Part shown: piece after piece, positions 27,486 to 36,426 of the stretch
Position numbering within the stretch: position 1 is the stretch's first letter
How the letters are laid out: the number at the start of each line of letters is the position of its first letter
Origin: JAPOXR01 sp963664715
GTDB taxonomy: Bacteria > Pseudomonadota > Alphaproteobacteria > Rhodobacterales > Rhodobacteraceae
Assembly (NCBI GenBank): GCA_963664715.2
Contig: CAXXUY010000016.1
Location: 62,001-126,000 of the forward strand
Reading direction: 5' to 3'
Length of the DNA: 64,000 nucleotides
Made by a program: the position numbers and the translations under genes
Notes under the pieces: model-generated
The model's database searches: none
Told to the model about the DNA's origin: nothing
What the model saw: the letters and a program-made list of their open reading frames with translations, nothing else

Positions 27486-28675
27486 TCTCCGTAGCGCAGG
27501 CGCTCGACCACATATTTGATCTGGTCCCGACCATTGACTGCGAAACGGTTGAACTCGCCTCATCATCTGGCCGGGTACTCGCCGAAACAGTGGAGGCGGC
27601 TCGCGATCAACCGCCTTACGCAACCTCGGCTATGGACGGATACGCTGTACTGGAAAATGACGTGCGACCGGGATCTGTCCTAAATGTCATCGGAGAATCG
27701 GCGGCGGGGCGCCCCTTTCAAGGTTGCGCAGGGCCAGGGGCAGCAATCAGGATATTCACGGGAGCAAGGGTCCCGGAAGGTGCCGAACGGGTCGTGATCC
27801 AGGAGGATGTAACCGCGGCCGGCGGAACGATCACCGTAAGGGACGGCATTGATTCGAATCGCTACATTCGTCCTGCCGGCGGAGACTATGGCGCAGGGTC
27901 CCGGGTCCCTGCCCCCCGCGTGTTGCGACCATCCACACTATCCCTGATCGCATCGATGAATGTTGGAAAGGTCTCGGTATACAGGAAACCGGACATAGCC
28001 ATCATTCCAACGGGAGATGAACTCTCAATGCCGGGTGATCCGGACTCCGACCAAAAGATAATTGCCTCGAGCGGTTTGGGGATTGCAGCAATCCTTGAGT
28101 CGGCCGGGGCAACTCCAAGAATCATGCCGATCGCACGCGACCGTGCGGACTCGATTGAAGCTGGCTTTCACCTGGCCAGTGATGCTGACATGATCGTAAC
28201 GGTTGGCGGGGCTTCGGAGGGAGATCATGATCTTGTCCGGCCGGTTGCTGAACGGATGGGTCTGCGTCTCTTCTTCTACAAACTGGCGATGAGGCCCGGC
28301 AAACCGCTCATGGCCGGGGTTTTCCACGAAAAACCGGTGATCGGCCTGCCCGGAAACCCGGTCTCGGCGCTGGTTTGCTCCTATGTCATCCTCGTTCCGG
28401 CAGTCAGGGCAATGCTGGGTCTTGGTCGGTCCGCATTGCCGAGGAAACGCGCCCCACTGGCAGAGAGGATTCCAAGTAATGGACCGCGCGAACACTATAT
28501 GAGAGCGGTTTTCCAGGGACCCGACAATGAGATAAGCCTTCGGATATTCAACCGACAGGATAGCTCGCTCATGAGCGTGCTCGACCAGGCAGATGCCCTC
28601 GTTGTACGGCCACCTGGCGACCCTGAACGGAAGGAGGGCGAACTCGTCGAATACTGCGAACTCGGAGCCTGGTGA
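27482..28675 (+). CDS. moeA: Molybdopterin molybdenumtransferase
   Basis: Inserts molybdate into adenylylated molybdopterin; 397 residues with the usual domains. Conserved pieces: PYATSAMDGYAVL near the N terminus, RIFTGARVPEGA, RPAGGDYGAGS, the MoCo-binding TVGGASEGDHDLV and the GLPGNPVSALVC stretch. The lexA promoter begins right at its stop codon. Confidence 0.95.
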   Translation: MISVAQALDHIFDLVPTIDCETVELASSSGRVLAETVEAARDQPPYATSAMDGYAVLENDVRPGSVLNVIGESAAGRPFQGCAGPGAAIRIFTGARVPEGAERVVIQEDVTAAGGTITVRDGIDSNRYIRPAGGDYGAGSRVPAPRVLRPSTLSLIASMNVGKVSVYRKPDIAIIPTGDELSMPGDPDSDQKIIASSGLGIAAILESAGATPRIMPIARDRADSIEAGFHLASDADMIVTVGGASEGDHDLVRPVAERMGLRLFFYKLAMRPGKPLMAGVFHEKPVIGLPGNPVSALVCSYVILVPAVRAMLGLGRSALPRKRAPLAERIPSNGPREHYMRAVFQGPDNEISLRIFNRQDSSLMSVLDQADALVVRPPGDPERKEGELVEYCELGAW

Positions 28676-28704
28676 TTGACACAAACCACGAACACATGTA
28701 GAAC
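28676..28704 (+). promoter_or_regulatory. Predicted lexA promoter
   Basis: A perfect -35 box TTGACA (28676-28681), a 17-base spacer and a -10 box TAGAAC (28699-28704, four of six consensus bases). It starts one base after the moeA stop codon. LexA half-sites cover the spacer and the -10 box, as expected for autorepression. Confidence 0.65.
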
Positions 28705-28715
28705 TTGACTCGAAC
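28690..28715 (+). promoter_or_regulatory. LexA operator: three direct-repeat half-sites
   Basis: GAAC at 28690-28693, 28701-28704 and 28712-28715, each pair separated by exactly seven bases. GAAC-N7-GAAC is the established LexA box of alphaproteobacteria, so two boxes share the middle half-site. They overlap the predicted -10 box and the start region of lexA, pointing to autorepression and SOS induction. Confidence 0.88.
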
Positions 28716-28756
28716 TCAACTACATTTTGGGTGTATGTCATAGCGAGGAATCAACA

Positions 28757-29443
28757 ATGCTTACCAAGCGACAGTTGGAATTGTTGCGGTTGGTCGACAA
28801 CAGGATAAGGCAGACCGGAGTCCCTCCATCCTTCGAAGAGATGAAGGACGCAATGGGATTGAAGTCAAAGTCCGGGATCCATCGCTTGATCAATGCGCTG
28901 GTGGAACGCGGACACTTGCGAAGGTTGCCCAACCGCGCAAGGGCGCTCGAGGTGGTCAAGTTGCCAGAGCAGAAGGCCGGTAACACGGAGAGTATGATCA
29001 AGGCGGTGGCAAGCACGACCGCCAACGATCAGCGCTCCATGTTCGAGGACATGTTCGATACAATTCTTGTTCCCGTGATGGGACGTATAGCTGCCGGGTC
29101 GCCGATCGAAGCGATCAGTCAGAAGGAACGGGAAATCAACGTTCCCTCGTACATGCTGAGCGGAATCGGCGAACATTTTGCACTGACAGTATCGGGCGAC
29201 TCGATGGTCGATGCAGGAATTCTGGACAATGATGTCGTCCTGATCCGCAAACAGCACACGGCCGATAACGGTGAAATAATCGTTGCGCTCGTCAAGGATG
29301 AAGAAGTCACGTTGAAGCGATTGCGCAAGAAGGGAAGTTCCATTGCGCTGGAAGCAGCAAATCCGGAATTTGAAACCCGTGTCTACCGTCCGAACGAAAT
29401 TGCGGTGCAGGGCAAGCTTGTAGGATTGCTGAGGAGCTATTAA
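28757..29443 (+). CDS. lexA: SOS-response repressor LexA
   Basis: Transcriptional repressor and autoprotease, 228 residues from MLTKRQLELL. N-terminal winged helix-turn-helix (about 1-65). The self-cleavage bond is A113-G114, and the catalytic pair is S149 (SGDSM) and K187 (EEVTLKRL). RecA filaments trigger cleavage after DNA damage. An in-frame ATG-like start ten codons upstream (28727) would lie close to the operator and is not needed. Its own promoter carries the operator described here. Confidence 0.96.
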   Translation: MLTKRQLELLRLVDNRIRQTGVPPSFEEMKDAMGLKSKSGIHRLINALVERGHLRRLPNRARALEVVKLPEQKAGNTESMIKAVASTTANDQRSMFEDMFDTILVPVMGRIAAGSPIEAISQKEREINVPSYMLSGIGEHFALTVSGDSMVDAGILDNDVVLIRKQHTADNGEIIVALVKDEEVTLKRLRKKGSSIALEAANPEFETRVYRPNEIAVQGKLVGLLRSY

Positions 29444-29541
29444 ACGCTGGCCGAGTGATCCGGGAAACGACGCCAATACGTCAACCTGCCGATGTGGCCC
29501 CGGGATTTCATCCGGGGAGGCCGTCAGACCTGGTTTCGTTC

Positions 29542-30948
29542 ATGTCGGAAAGCACCGTCACAAGATTTGCGCCATCTCCCACGGGCATGCTGCACATAGG
29601 CGGCGCTCGTACAGCGCTGTTCAACTGGCTGTTTGCCAGGTCCACCGGTGGTGTATTCAGACTGCGGATTGAAGACACTGACCGCGAACGGTCTACTCCG
29701 GAAGCAACCGAAGCAATACTCTCGGGTCTTCGCTGGCTGGGACTGGACTGGGACGGCGAGGTTGTCAGCCAGCATTCGCGCCGTGCTCGGCATGTCGGCG
29801 CGGCCAATGACCTGCTTGCGTCTGGCCACGCCTACAAGTGTTTTGCGACAGCTGAGGAAATCAGCGAAGCCAGGAAGCACTCAATCGCGGAAGGACGGCC
29901 AGTATTGTTCGAGAGTCCCTGGCGTAACGTCGATCCTGACGATTACCCGGACAGGTCATATACTGTTCGGCTGAAGTCCCCGGTCAGTGGATCCACGACA
30001 ATCCAGGACATCGTGTGTGACAAGGTGTCCTGGAAGAACGAGACCCTTGACGACATGGTGATCGTCAGGTCCGATGGAAACCCCACATACAATTTTGCAG
30101 TCGTGATCGATGACCATGATATGGAGATTACCCACGTTATCCGGGGTGACGATCACTTGATGAATTCAGCGCGGCAGTTGCTCGTGTACCAGGCGTTCGA
30201 ATGGCAGGCTCCACGATTCGCCCATATTCCATTGATTTTCGACCAGGACGGAAGAAAGCTGTCCAAGCGGACCGGTGACCCCGGTCTTGATCATTACCAG
30301 CAAATGGGGATCCTTCCGGAAGCAATGAGGAATTACCTTGCGCGACTTGGATGGAGCCACGGAAATGACGAGAATTTTTCTACGGAACTGGCCATCGAGT
30401 GGTTTACACTGGAGGCTCTGGGAAAGTCCCCTTCCCGTCTGAACCACAAGAAACTGCTGAACCTGTCTCGTCTGCACATCGATGCGGTTGGGGACGCCAG
30501 GCTGGTTGATGAGATCATCGCGGCCCGGGGCAATGTTTCACCGGGCAAGGTCGAACTCCTGACCGTGGCCATTCCACTGATCCGTCGCGGTGTGAGGACA
30601 TTGCGCGAACTTTCGGACAAGACCGAGTTCTTGTTCTCCGAGCGACCGGTGATTCCGTCAACTGACGCAGCGGCAGCGCTGGACGGGGATGGGCTTTCAG
30701 TACTGCGCGAACTCCACGACAGTCTTGCATCGATTCAGTGGGAAAGAGATGCAATGGAAGGCGCCGCAAGGGAGTTGTGCGACTCCCTGGAAATCAAGAT
30801 GGGCTTGCTGGCACAACCGGTTCGCGCTGCACTGGCCGGCTCGACCGTGTCACCGAGCATTTTCGACATGATGCTGGTTCTCGGAAGGCGCGAGAGCCTG
30901 GCAAGGATGGCGGACGTCTTGCCGGCCCGGGACCCCAGCGGACGATAG
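29542..30948 (+). CDS. gltX: Glutamate--tRNA ligase
   Basis: Class I aminoacyl-tRNA synthetase, 468 residues from MSESTVTRFAPSPTG; the 29 open codons before it are not family-like. The HIGH motif is HIGG (residue 19 on) and the KMSKS motif is KLSKR. The anticodon-binding C-terminal domain is present and full length. It lies close behind lexA; a comEC gene often found between them in related genomes is missing. Alphaproteobacterial GltX may also charge tRNA-Gln. Confidence 0.96.
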   Translation: MSESTVTRFAPSPTGMLHIGGARTALFNWLFARSTGGVFRLRIEDTDRERSTPEATEAILSGLRWLGLDWDGEVVSQHSRRARHVGAANDLLASGHAYKCFATAEEISEARKHSIAEGRPVLFESPWRNVDPDDYPDRSYTVRLKSPVSGSTTIQDIVCDKVSWKNETLDDMVIVRSDGNPTYNFAVVIDDHDMEITHVIRGDDHLMNSARQLLVYQAFEWQAPRFAHIPLIFDQDGRKLSKRTGDPGLDHYQQMGILPEAMRNYLARLGWSHGNDENFSTELAIEWFTLEALGKSPSRLNHKKLLNLSRLHIDAVGDARLVDEIIAARGNVSPGKVELLTVAIPLIRRGVRTLRELSDKTEFLFSERPVIPSTDAAAALDGDGLSVLRELHDSLASIQWERDAMEGAARELCDSLEIKMGLLAQPVRAALAGSTVSPSIFDMMLVLGRRESLARMADVLPARDPSGR

Positions 30949-31371
30949 CTTCAACCTGGCCAAACCGGCCGATTCAGCGTGCAGGTCATTTCATTGCCAG
31001 ATCTGCATGGGTTTCGAGGGAGCGATTTGAACCAGGGAAAAACAACACCGGGATCGACCGGCTGACATGGCGAGTGTCACGGATAGAATGGGATTGGCCA
31101 TAGTCCAAGCAACAAACCATTGAACAGTCTAGGGCTTTGGGGTAATTGTCTGCATGCCGAAATTCCGGGCCCATTGTGTGTTCAATGGAGGTGAAGTCCT
31201 TGATCATTCCTGGAGAGGGTTGTGGCTGCCGCACCTGGGTGCGTCGCCAGTCGCGGAAGTGCCAACCATTGGCGTTCCTGCACTACCTTCAGGGTCCTGT
31301 ACTGACCTGGCATGCAAAGAATAAATTGGCCGTCCGTAAGGAGGATGGCAGGTTCTGCGGAGTAAACCGAA
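30949..31371. other. Intergenic region before gltA
   Basis: About 420 bases with no gene I can support. Short frames lack family features. A GGAG lies some 15 bases before gltA; no tRNA, riboswitch or strong terminator was recognised. Confidence 0.4.
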
Positions 31372-32667
31372 ATGTCTGGAAATGATCGAGTGGCCGTTTT
31401 GAATGTTGATGGCAAGAAATTCGAGTTGCCCGTCAGTTCGCCTTCAGTCGGTCCGGATGTCATCGACATAAGGCGCCTGTACAGGGATGCCGGCTTCTTC
31501 GCCTATGATCCAGGCTACACTTCCACGGCGTCCTGTGAATCGGAGATAACCTTCATTGACGGCGAAGTCGGAATACTCCTGTACAGGGGGTATCCTGTCG
31601 AACAACTCGCCGAATACTCGCATTTCATAGAGGTCTGCTACCTGCTGCTCTACGGGAACCTGCCAAATCAGGACCAGTTGGATGACTTCGAAGAACGTGT
31701 AACCATGCATACGATGGTGCACGACCAGATGACCTATTTCTTCCGTGGGTTCAGGCGGGATGCGCACCCGATGGCCATCATTACGGGTGTCATGGGGGCG
31801 ATGTCGGCCTTCTACCACGACTCCACGGATATTTCGGATCCCGAGCAGCGGGAGATCGCCTCGATCAGGATGATCGCAAAGCTCCCGACGATCGTTTCGA
31901 TGGCGTACAAGTATTCAATCGGACAACCCTTCATATATCCCAAGAACAATCTGGACTACGCAGCGAATTTCCTTCGCATGTGCTTCAAGGTTCCACCCGA
32001 GAAATTCGTCGTGGAACCGGAAATTGCCCGTGCGGTCGACCGAATATTCGTCCTTCATGCCGACCATGAACAGAATGCGTCGACTTCAACGGTCCGGCTC
32101 GCGGGATCATCCGGCGCAAATCCGTTTGCGTGCATAGCCGCCGGAATCGCCTGCCTTTGGGGCCCCGCACATGGGGGAGCAAACGAGGCATGCCTGATGA
32201 TGTTGAGGGAAATCGGCTCAACTGACCGGATCCCGGAGTACATCAGGCGGGCCAAGGATCCGGATGATCCGTTCAGACTGATGGGCTTTGGCCACCGGGT
32301 CTACAAGAATTTTGATCCCAGGGCCAAGATCATGAAACAGTCGGCGGACGAGGTCCTTGATCTGGTTCCAAACGAGAATCTGCCAACACTGATGGTTGCG
32401 CGCGAACTGGAGAGAATTGCTCTACAGGATGAGTTTTTCCAGAAGCGACGCCTCTATCCGAATGTCGACTTCTATTCTGGAATAATCCTCGACGCGATCG
32501 GATTTCCCACTTCCATGTTCACGCCGATATTTGCCCTGTCACGCACTGTCGGCTGGATCTCGCAGTGGAAGGAGATGATCGCCGATCCCACGCAGAAGAT
32601 AGGCAGGCCCCGCCAGAAATATACGGGAAGCGATGAACGGGAGTATGTGGCGCTTGCTGACAGGTAA
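31372..32667 (+). CDS. gltA: Citrate synthase
   Basis: Entry enzyme of the TCA cycle: oxaloacetate plus acetyl-CoA to citrate. 431 residues, the NADH-regulated (type II, hexameric) length. Active-site features: the histidine in the WGPAHGGANEA signature, the second in GFGHRVYKNFDPRA, and the catalytic aspartate in NVDFYSGIILDAIGF. It stands alone in its direction and is followed by a converging unit. Confidence 0.97.
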   Translation: MSGNDRVAVLNVDGKKFELPVSSPSVGPDVIDIRRLYRDAGFFAYDPGYTSTASCESEITFIDGEVGILLYRGYPVEQLAEYSHFIEVCYLLLYGNLPNQDQLDDFEERVTMHTMVHDQMTYFFRGFRRDAHPMAIITGVMGAMSAFYHDSTDISDPEQREIASIRMIAKLPTIVSMAYKYSIGQPFIYPKNNLDYAANFLRMCFKVPPEKFVVEPEIARAVDRIFVLHADHEQNASTSTVRLAGSSGANPFACIAAGIACLWGPAHGGANEACLMMLREIGSTDRIPEYIRRAKDPDDPFRLMGFGHRVYKNFDPRAKIMKQSADEVLDLVPNENLPTLMVARELERIALQDEFFQKRRLYPNVDFYSGIILDAIGFPTSMFTPIFALSRTVGWISQWKEMIADPTQKIGRPRQKYTGSDEREYVALADR

Positions 32668-32721
32668 GTACCGACGACCCGGTGCCGCCCGAGCCACTTC
32701 CGTATCAGATCGTCAATTGCC

Positions 32722-33012
32722 CTACCCTCTGCGGCGCGAGGAGTGCCGGCCTCTCCTCTTGCCCAACCGGGAGTGCGTCGCCAGTCCTTCACGGATAACG
32801 CCTGTCATCGGGTGATCCGGGAAATTGTGGGCATAGAGCGAGTGCAGTTCCTCTAGTGCGGATCGATATTCGGTGGAGTCGGGCATTCCAAGTGCCCAGT
32901 CCAGGAATATGGTCCTGCAGTCCTTGGATGAAAGGGCTGGCATCTGATACGCCTCATAGATCAACCCGCGAGGGTCAATGCGCGGGTGTGTGCCAGGCCG
33001 AACTGTGTTCAT
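32722..33012 (-). CDS. Small conserved protein following glnE
   Basis: 96 residues, no signal peptide or membrane segment. The core DPRGLIYEAYQMPALSSKDC and RTIFLDWALGMPD match a small protein of unknown function that I recall from Rhodobacterales, usually near glnE or nitrogen-regulation genes. It begins in an ATGA overlap with the end of glnE (33009-33012), so it is co-translated with it. The C terminus is Arg-rich. Function unknown. Confidence 0.7.
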   Translation of the reverse strand: MNTVRPGTHPRIDPRGLIYEAYQMPALSSKDCRTIFLDWALGMPDSTEYRSALEELHSLYAHNFPDHPMTGVIREGLATHSRLGKRRGRHSSRRRG

Positions 33013-35828
33013 CGGAGAATTCCTGCAACTGCATTTCGATCAATCAACGTCTCGATTGCTCTCCCGCAGTTTTCCCTGTCGCGCGCAAGTCTTGATTCAA
33101 GCATGCCCATATCCGCCATTCCGGTTTCCCGCAACAGAATCGCGATCACGCCGTCTCCTGCCGAGTCGGGATTGAAGCTGTGATTTACGGTCAACCTGAC
33201 AACTTGAAGCAGTTGCCGCAACCTGTTGTACGATTGTTCGAGTACGCTTGCCTCCTCCTTCGTAATCAACCCGCAGCGAACCCCCGCTTCGGTCTGGTCG
33301 GCAACTGATGAAGAGAGTTCACCAGCAAGTAGCGCGCAGGCCTGACCGGCGAGTGTAACGTCAAGAATACGGCCCTTCCCGAGTCGGACTTCCCAGGGGT
33401 CGTTGTTCCGACGGCTCGGGGTGTTCCTGGCCAGTTCGTCGCGTATCGCAGCGAGGGCACCGACGATCATTTCTGGACGGCGAGGTTTCCTAATGACGTC
33501 GTCACGCAGTTTTCGAAATGCCATTGCCGTGTCCGATGACCCTGCCATGACTCTCGACTGAGTTAGGGTCATGTGTTCCCAGACCCTCGCCTTTCTGTCC
33601 TGGTAGTCCCTGAACGCATCCAGTGAAGTGGCGACTGGTCCGCTTGTTCCGGTCGACCGCTGACGCATGTCGACCGCGTAAAGCTGCCCTTCAGCTGTAT
33701 GGGAAGACAATGCCGAGACCAATGACCGGGTGAGTCCTGCATAGTATTTTCTTGCATCAAGCGGCTTAGGCCCGGTTGAAACCTCATCATCACTGCAATC
33801 GTAGATGACTATCAGATCAAGGCATGACCGGGATGTGAGCAGTCCGGCACCGAGTGAACCCAATCCAATGACGACAGCCCCGTTACCCGGTGGATGACCA
33901 TGCCGCCGGTTGAACTGTTCAGAGACCACGGGCCAGAGACAGGCCAGGACGGCCTCTGCGACATTCGCATAACCCTCTGCGGCTTGCCGCCAATCAATGA
34001 TACCCCGCAGATACTGGACCCCGACCTGGAAATGACGCTCCTTCATCCAGCTTCTGCAGATGTCCAACAACTCTTCGAAGTCGTTGGACAACCTGGCCTG
34101 TGCCTGCAAGCCGGAGGTCAACGACTGGGCGTCCGGCAACACGTCAAAGAAATCTCCGTCGAGGACCGCATCAAATACTGCTGCATTCCGGGAAAGATAA
34201 TTGGCCAGTTCGGGAGCAGTGCCGCAAATGTCGGTCAGGAGATCAATCAGATTTGGATTCGAATCGAAAAGAGAGAACAGCTGTACCCCGGCTGGAAGTC
34301 CGCCAAGAAATCCCTCGAATTGGGTTACGGCCTGACCGGGATTGTGCGACCGGGCAAGGCCGGCCATGATCTTGGGTTGAATCCTGGAGAATATCTCGAT
34401 TGCCCTGTCGTTCCTCAATGCTGGCATCCGGTGCCAGCGTTCGATGGATTCCGTGGACACGAATCTGCCTGCATCGGTAACTGACTCTTCCAATTCTCCT
34501 GGATCAGGAGCAAAGAACTCGCCGGTTATCGTGTCAACATCAGCAAGCAACTGCCTGACATCAGAAAGAAATTTCTCCGGCTTGCTTTCTCCGCACAGGG
34601 CAGCTGCCTGCTCGAGGTCATCCGGACTCCTGGGTACGCTATGTGTCTGCGTGTCGTTGATCATCTGCAGCCGGTGTTCAATACCGCGCAGTTTGACATA
34701 GCCGGACTCCAGCCTTTTCCTGACATCCCTGGTGATCCAGCCTGTTGCCTGCAGACTTGCGAGTCCGTCCAGTGTGCCGCTCTGCCTCAATTGCCGATCA
34801 CGCCCACCAGCGATGATCTGGATCGTCTGCGTCATCATTTCGATGTCACGAATTCCACCTCGCGCAAGCTTGACATTGATTCCGGCTCTGCTTCCGCCTG
34901 GATCATGCTCGGCTTGCTCCTTGATCATTTCACGCATGTTGCGTGCGTCCTCGACTGAAGCAAAATCCAGGTTTTTCCGCCAGACAAACGGAGCCAGCGA
35001 CTCCAGGAATTCTGCAGCGGCGGCACGATCGCCTGCACAGGGACGAGCCTTGATGAACGCGGCCCTCTCCCACGCCCTGCCAAAGTTCTCATAGTATCTT
35101 TCTGCTGCCCCCATCGGCATGCAGACCGGGGTCACCAACGGATCCGGCCGCAATCGCAGGTCGGTTCGAAAGACGTAGCCGTCTTCGGAATACGCACTCA
35201 TGAAAGACACGAATCTCCGGGTAATCCGGACAAACTCATTCCTGATCGAAGCCTGTTCCCGATCCGAGAATTTCCGGTCATCATAAAGGAGGATCAGATC
35301 GATATCAGAGGAGTAGTTGAGTTCAAATGCACCCATCTTTCCCATTGCAAGCACAAACAGCCCTCCGAGGTCTTCATCACGGCAGTTTTCTAAGAGGTTC
35401 AACCTGCCCTTCGAAACCGCCTGCAAGACAAGTGCCTCCAGACATTGCTGAACAGCACGATCGGCAAACTCCGTGATGGACCGCATGACCTTCGGCAGGG
35501 GCCAGACCCCTCCCAGATCAGCAAGTGCAACCAGAAATGACATTCGCCGTTTGGCTCTTCGGAGTCGCCGGGCCATGCTGTCAGGGGAAGTTGCGGAGTC
35601 CCTGGAAAGGAGGCTGGCAAACGCCTCATCCGGAGTAAGCTCGGCTAGGCTTGCGACCCATTCGGGCTGGGACTCTGCGACGGTCCTCATGAACGGGCTG
35701 CAACTCGTCGCGCATGCTACGAGACGCGCAAAGTTCTGCCTGCCCGGGGCAAGTAGAGGCGTAATGTCCACGCTCCGTTCAGCACCCAGATGACAGGGAG
35801 ATTCCTTGATCAGGGATTCAAAGTTCAT
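33009..35828 (-). CDS. glnE: Bifunctional glutamine synthetase adenylyltransferase/deadenylylase
   Basis: Controls glutamine synthetase by adding or removing AMP, 939 residues. The N-terminal nucleotidyltransferase (deadenylylation) domain has a normal metal site: D175 and D177 in NYSSDIDLIL, and RTDLRLRPDP. The C-terminal (adenylylation) domain reads LGSLGAGLLTSRSCLDL: residue 669 is Cys where the family has Asp, while D671 stays. The later VDMRQRSTGTSGPVAT also departs from the usual VDMRLRPSG. The adenylylating activity may therefore be weak or lost. Normal length otherwise. Confidence 0.92.
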   Translation of the reverse strand: MNFESLIKESPCHLGAERSVDITPLLAPGRQNFARLVACATSCSPFMRTVAESQPEWVASLAELTPDEAFASLLSRDSATSPDSMARRLRRAKRRMSFLVALADLGGVWPLPKVMRSITEFADRAVQQCLEALVLQAVSKGRLNLLENCRDEDLGGLFVLAMGKMGAFELNYSSDIDLILLYDDRKFSDREQASIRNEFVRITRRFVSFMSAYSEDGYVFRTDLRLRPDPLVTPVCMPMGAAERYYENFGRAWERAAFIKARPCAGDRAAAAEFLESLAPFVWRKNLDFASVEDARNMREMIKEQAEHDPGGSRAGINVKLARGGIRDIEMMTQTIQIIAGGRDRQLRQSGTLDGLASLQATGWITRDVRKRLESGYVKLRGIEHRLQMINDTQTHSVPRSPDDLEQAAALCGESKPEKFLSDVRQLLADVDTITGEFFAPDPGELEESVTDAGRFVSTESIERWHRMPALRNDRAIEIFSRIQPKIMAGLARSHNPGQAVTQFEGFLGGLPAGVQLFSLFDSNPNLIDLLTDICGTAPELANYLSRNAAVFDAVLDGDFFDVLPDAQSLTSGLQAQARLSNDFEELLDICRSWMKERHFQVGVQYLRGIIDWRQAAEGYANVAEAVLACLWPVVSEQFNRRHGHPPGNGAVVIGLGSLGAGLLTSRSCLDLIVIYDCSDDEVSTGPKPLDARKYYAGLTRSLVSALSSHTAEGQLYAVDMRQRSTGTSGPVATSLDAFRDYQDRKARVWEHMTLTQSRVMAGSSDTAMAFRKLRDDVIRKPRRPEMIVGALAAIRDELARNTPSRRNNDPWEVRLGKGRILDVTLAGQACALLAGELSSSVADQTEAGVRCGLITKEEASVLEQSYNRLRQLLQVVRLTVNHSFNPDSAGDGVIAILLRETGMADMGMLESRLARDRENCGRAIETLIDRNAVAGILR

Positions 35829-35955
35829 GTGTCATCATCTGTATTCCGGCTTCCCGGACGGTTCCGCTGCCAGGCCTGCCTTCAACTTGCCAGCCAGTCG
35901 CTTGTTAACCACGGAAACCGCCTGTATCCGGCAGGTTCCCAGTCAAGGATACCGC

Positions 35956-36426
35956 ATGAGCAAGAGCGTGGATCGTGTAAGTGCCTGTCTCGTTGAGAAC
36001 GGTGTCACGGCAAGCATTCGATTTTCAGCAAACCCGACAAGAACGGCCCGCCAAGCGGCTATCGAAGTCGGGTGCGAACTCAACCAGATTGTCAAATCCA
36101 TGGTATTTGTCGGCAGCATGTCCGGAGACGTGTTCCTGTTCTTGACGGCGGGCGAAAAACGAATTTCATTGCTCCTGGCTGAACAACTGGCGGGTGAACC
36201 AATTGCCAGAGCCGATCCCGACATGGTTCGCCGGACAACCGGCTTCAGCATCGGGGGAGTTGCTCCGATAGCCCATGCAACAGACATCCGCAAATTCATC
36301 GACAGGAACCTCTTGAACTATCGGGAAGTTTGGGCAGCAGCAGGCACGCCGAACCATGTCTTCAAGATAGATCCCAACGACCTCGTTACCCTGTTCGGGG
36401 CCGAACCGGCAGACTTTGCTGAATGA
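35956..36426 (+). CDS. YbaK/EbsC-family aminoacyl-tRNA deacylase
   Basis: 156 residues from MSKSVDRV. The YbaK/ProX fold is indicated by the lysine in QIVKSMVFVG, the TAGEKRISL strand and GFSIGGVAPIAH, the substrate-loop signature. Such proteins hydrolyse mischarged tRNAs (for example Cys-tRNA-Pro). Which amino acid is removed here is not clear. The open frame extends 50 codons further upstream but that part is not family-like. Its 3' end overlaps lpxB's 3' end on the other strand by 41 bases. Confidence 0.8.
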   Translation: MSKSVDRVSACLVENGVTASIRFSANPTRTARQAAIEVGCELNQIVKSMVFVGSMSGDVFLFLTAGEKRISLLLAEQLAGEPIARADPDMVRRTTGFSIGGVAPIAHATDIRKFIDRNLLNYREVWAAAGTPNHVFKIDPNDLVTLFGAEPADFAE

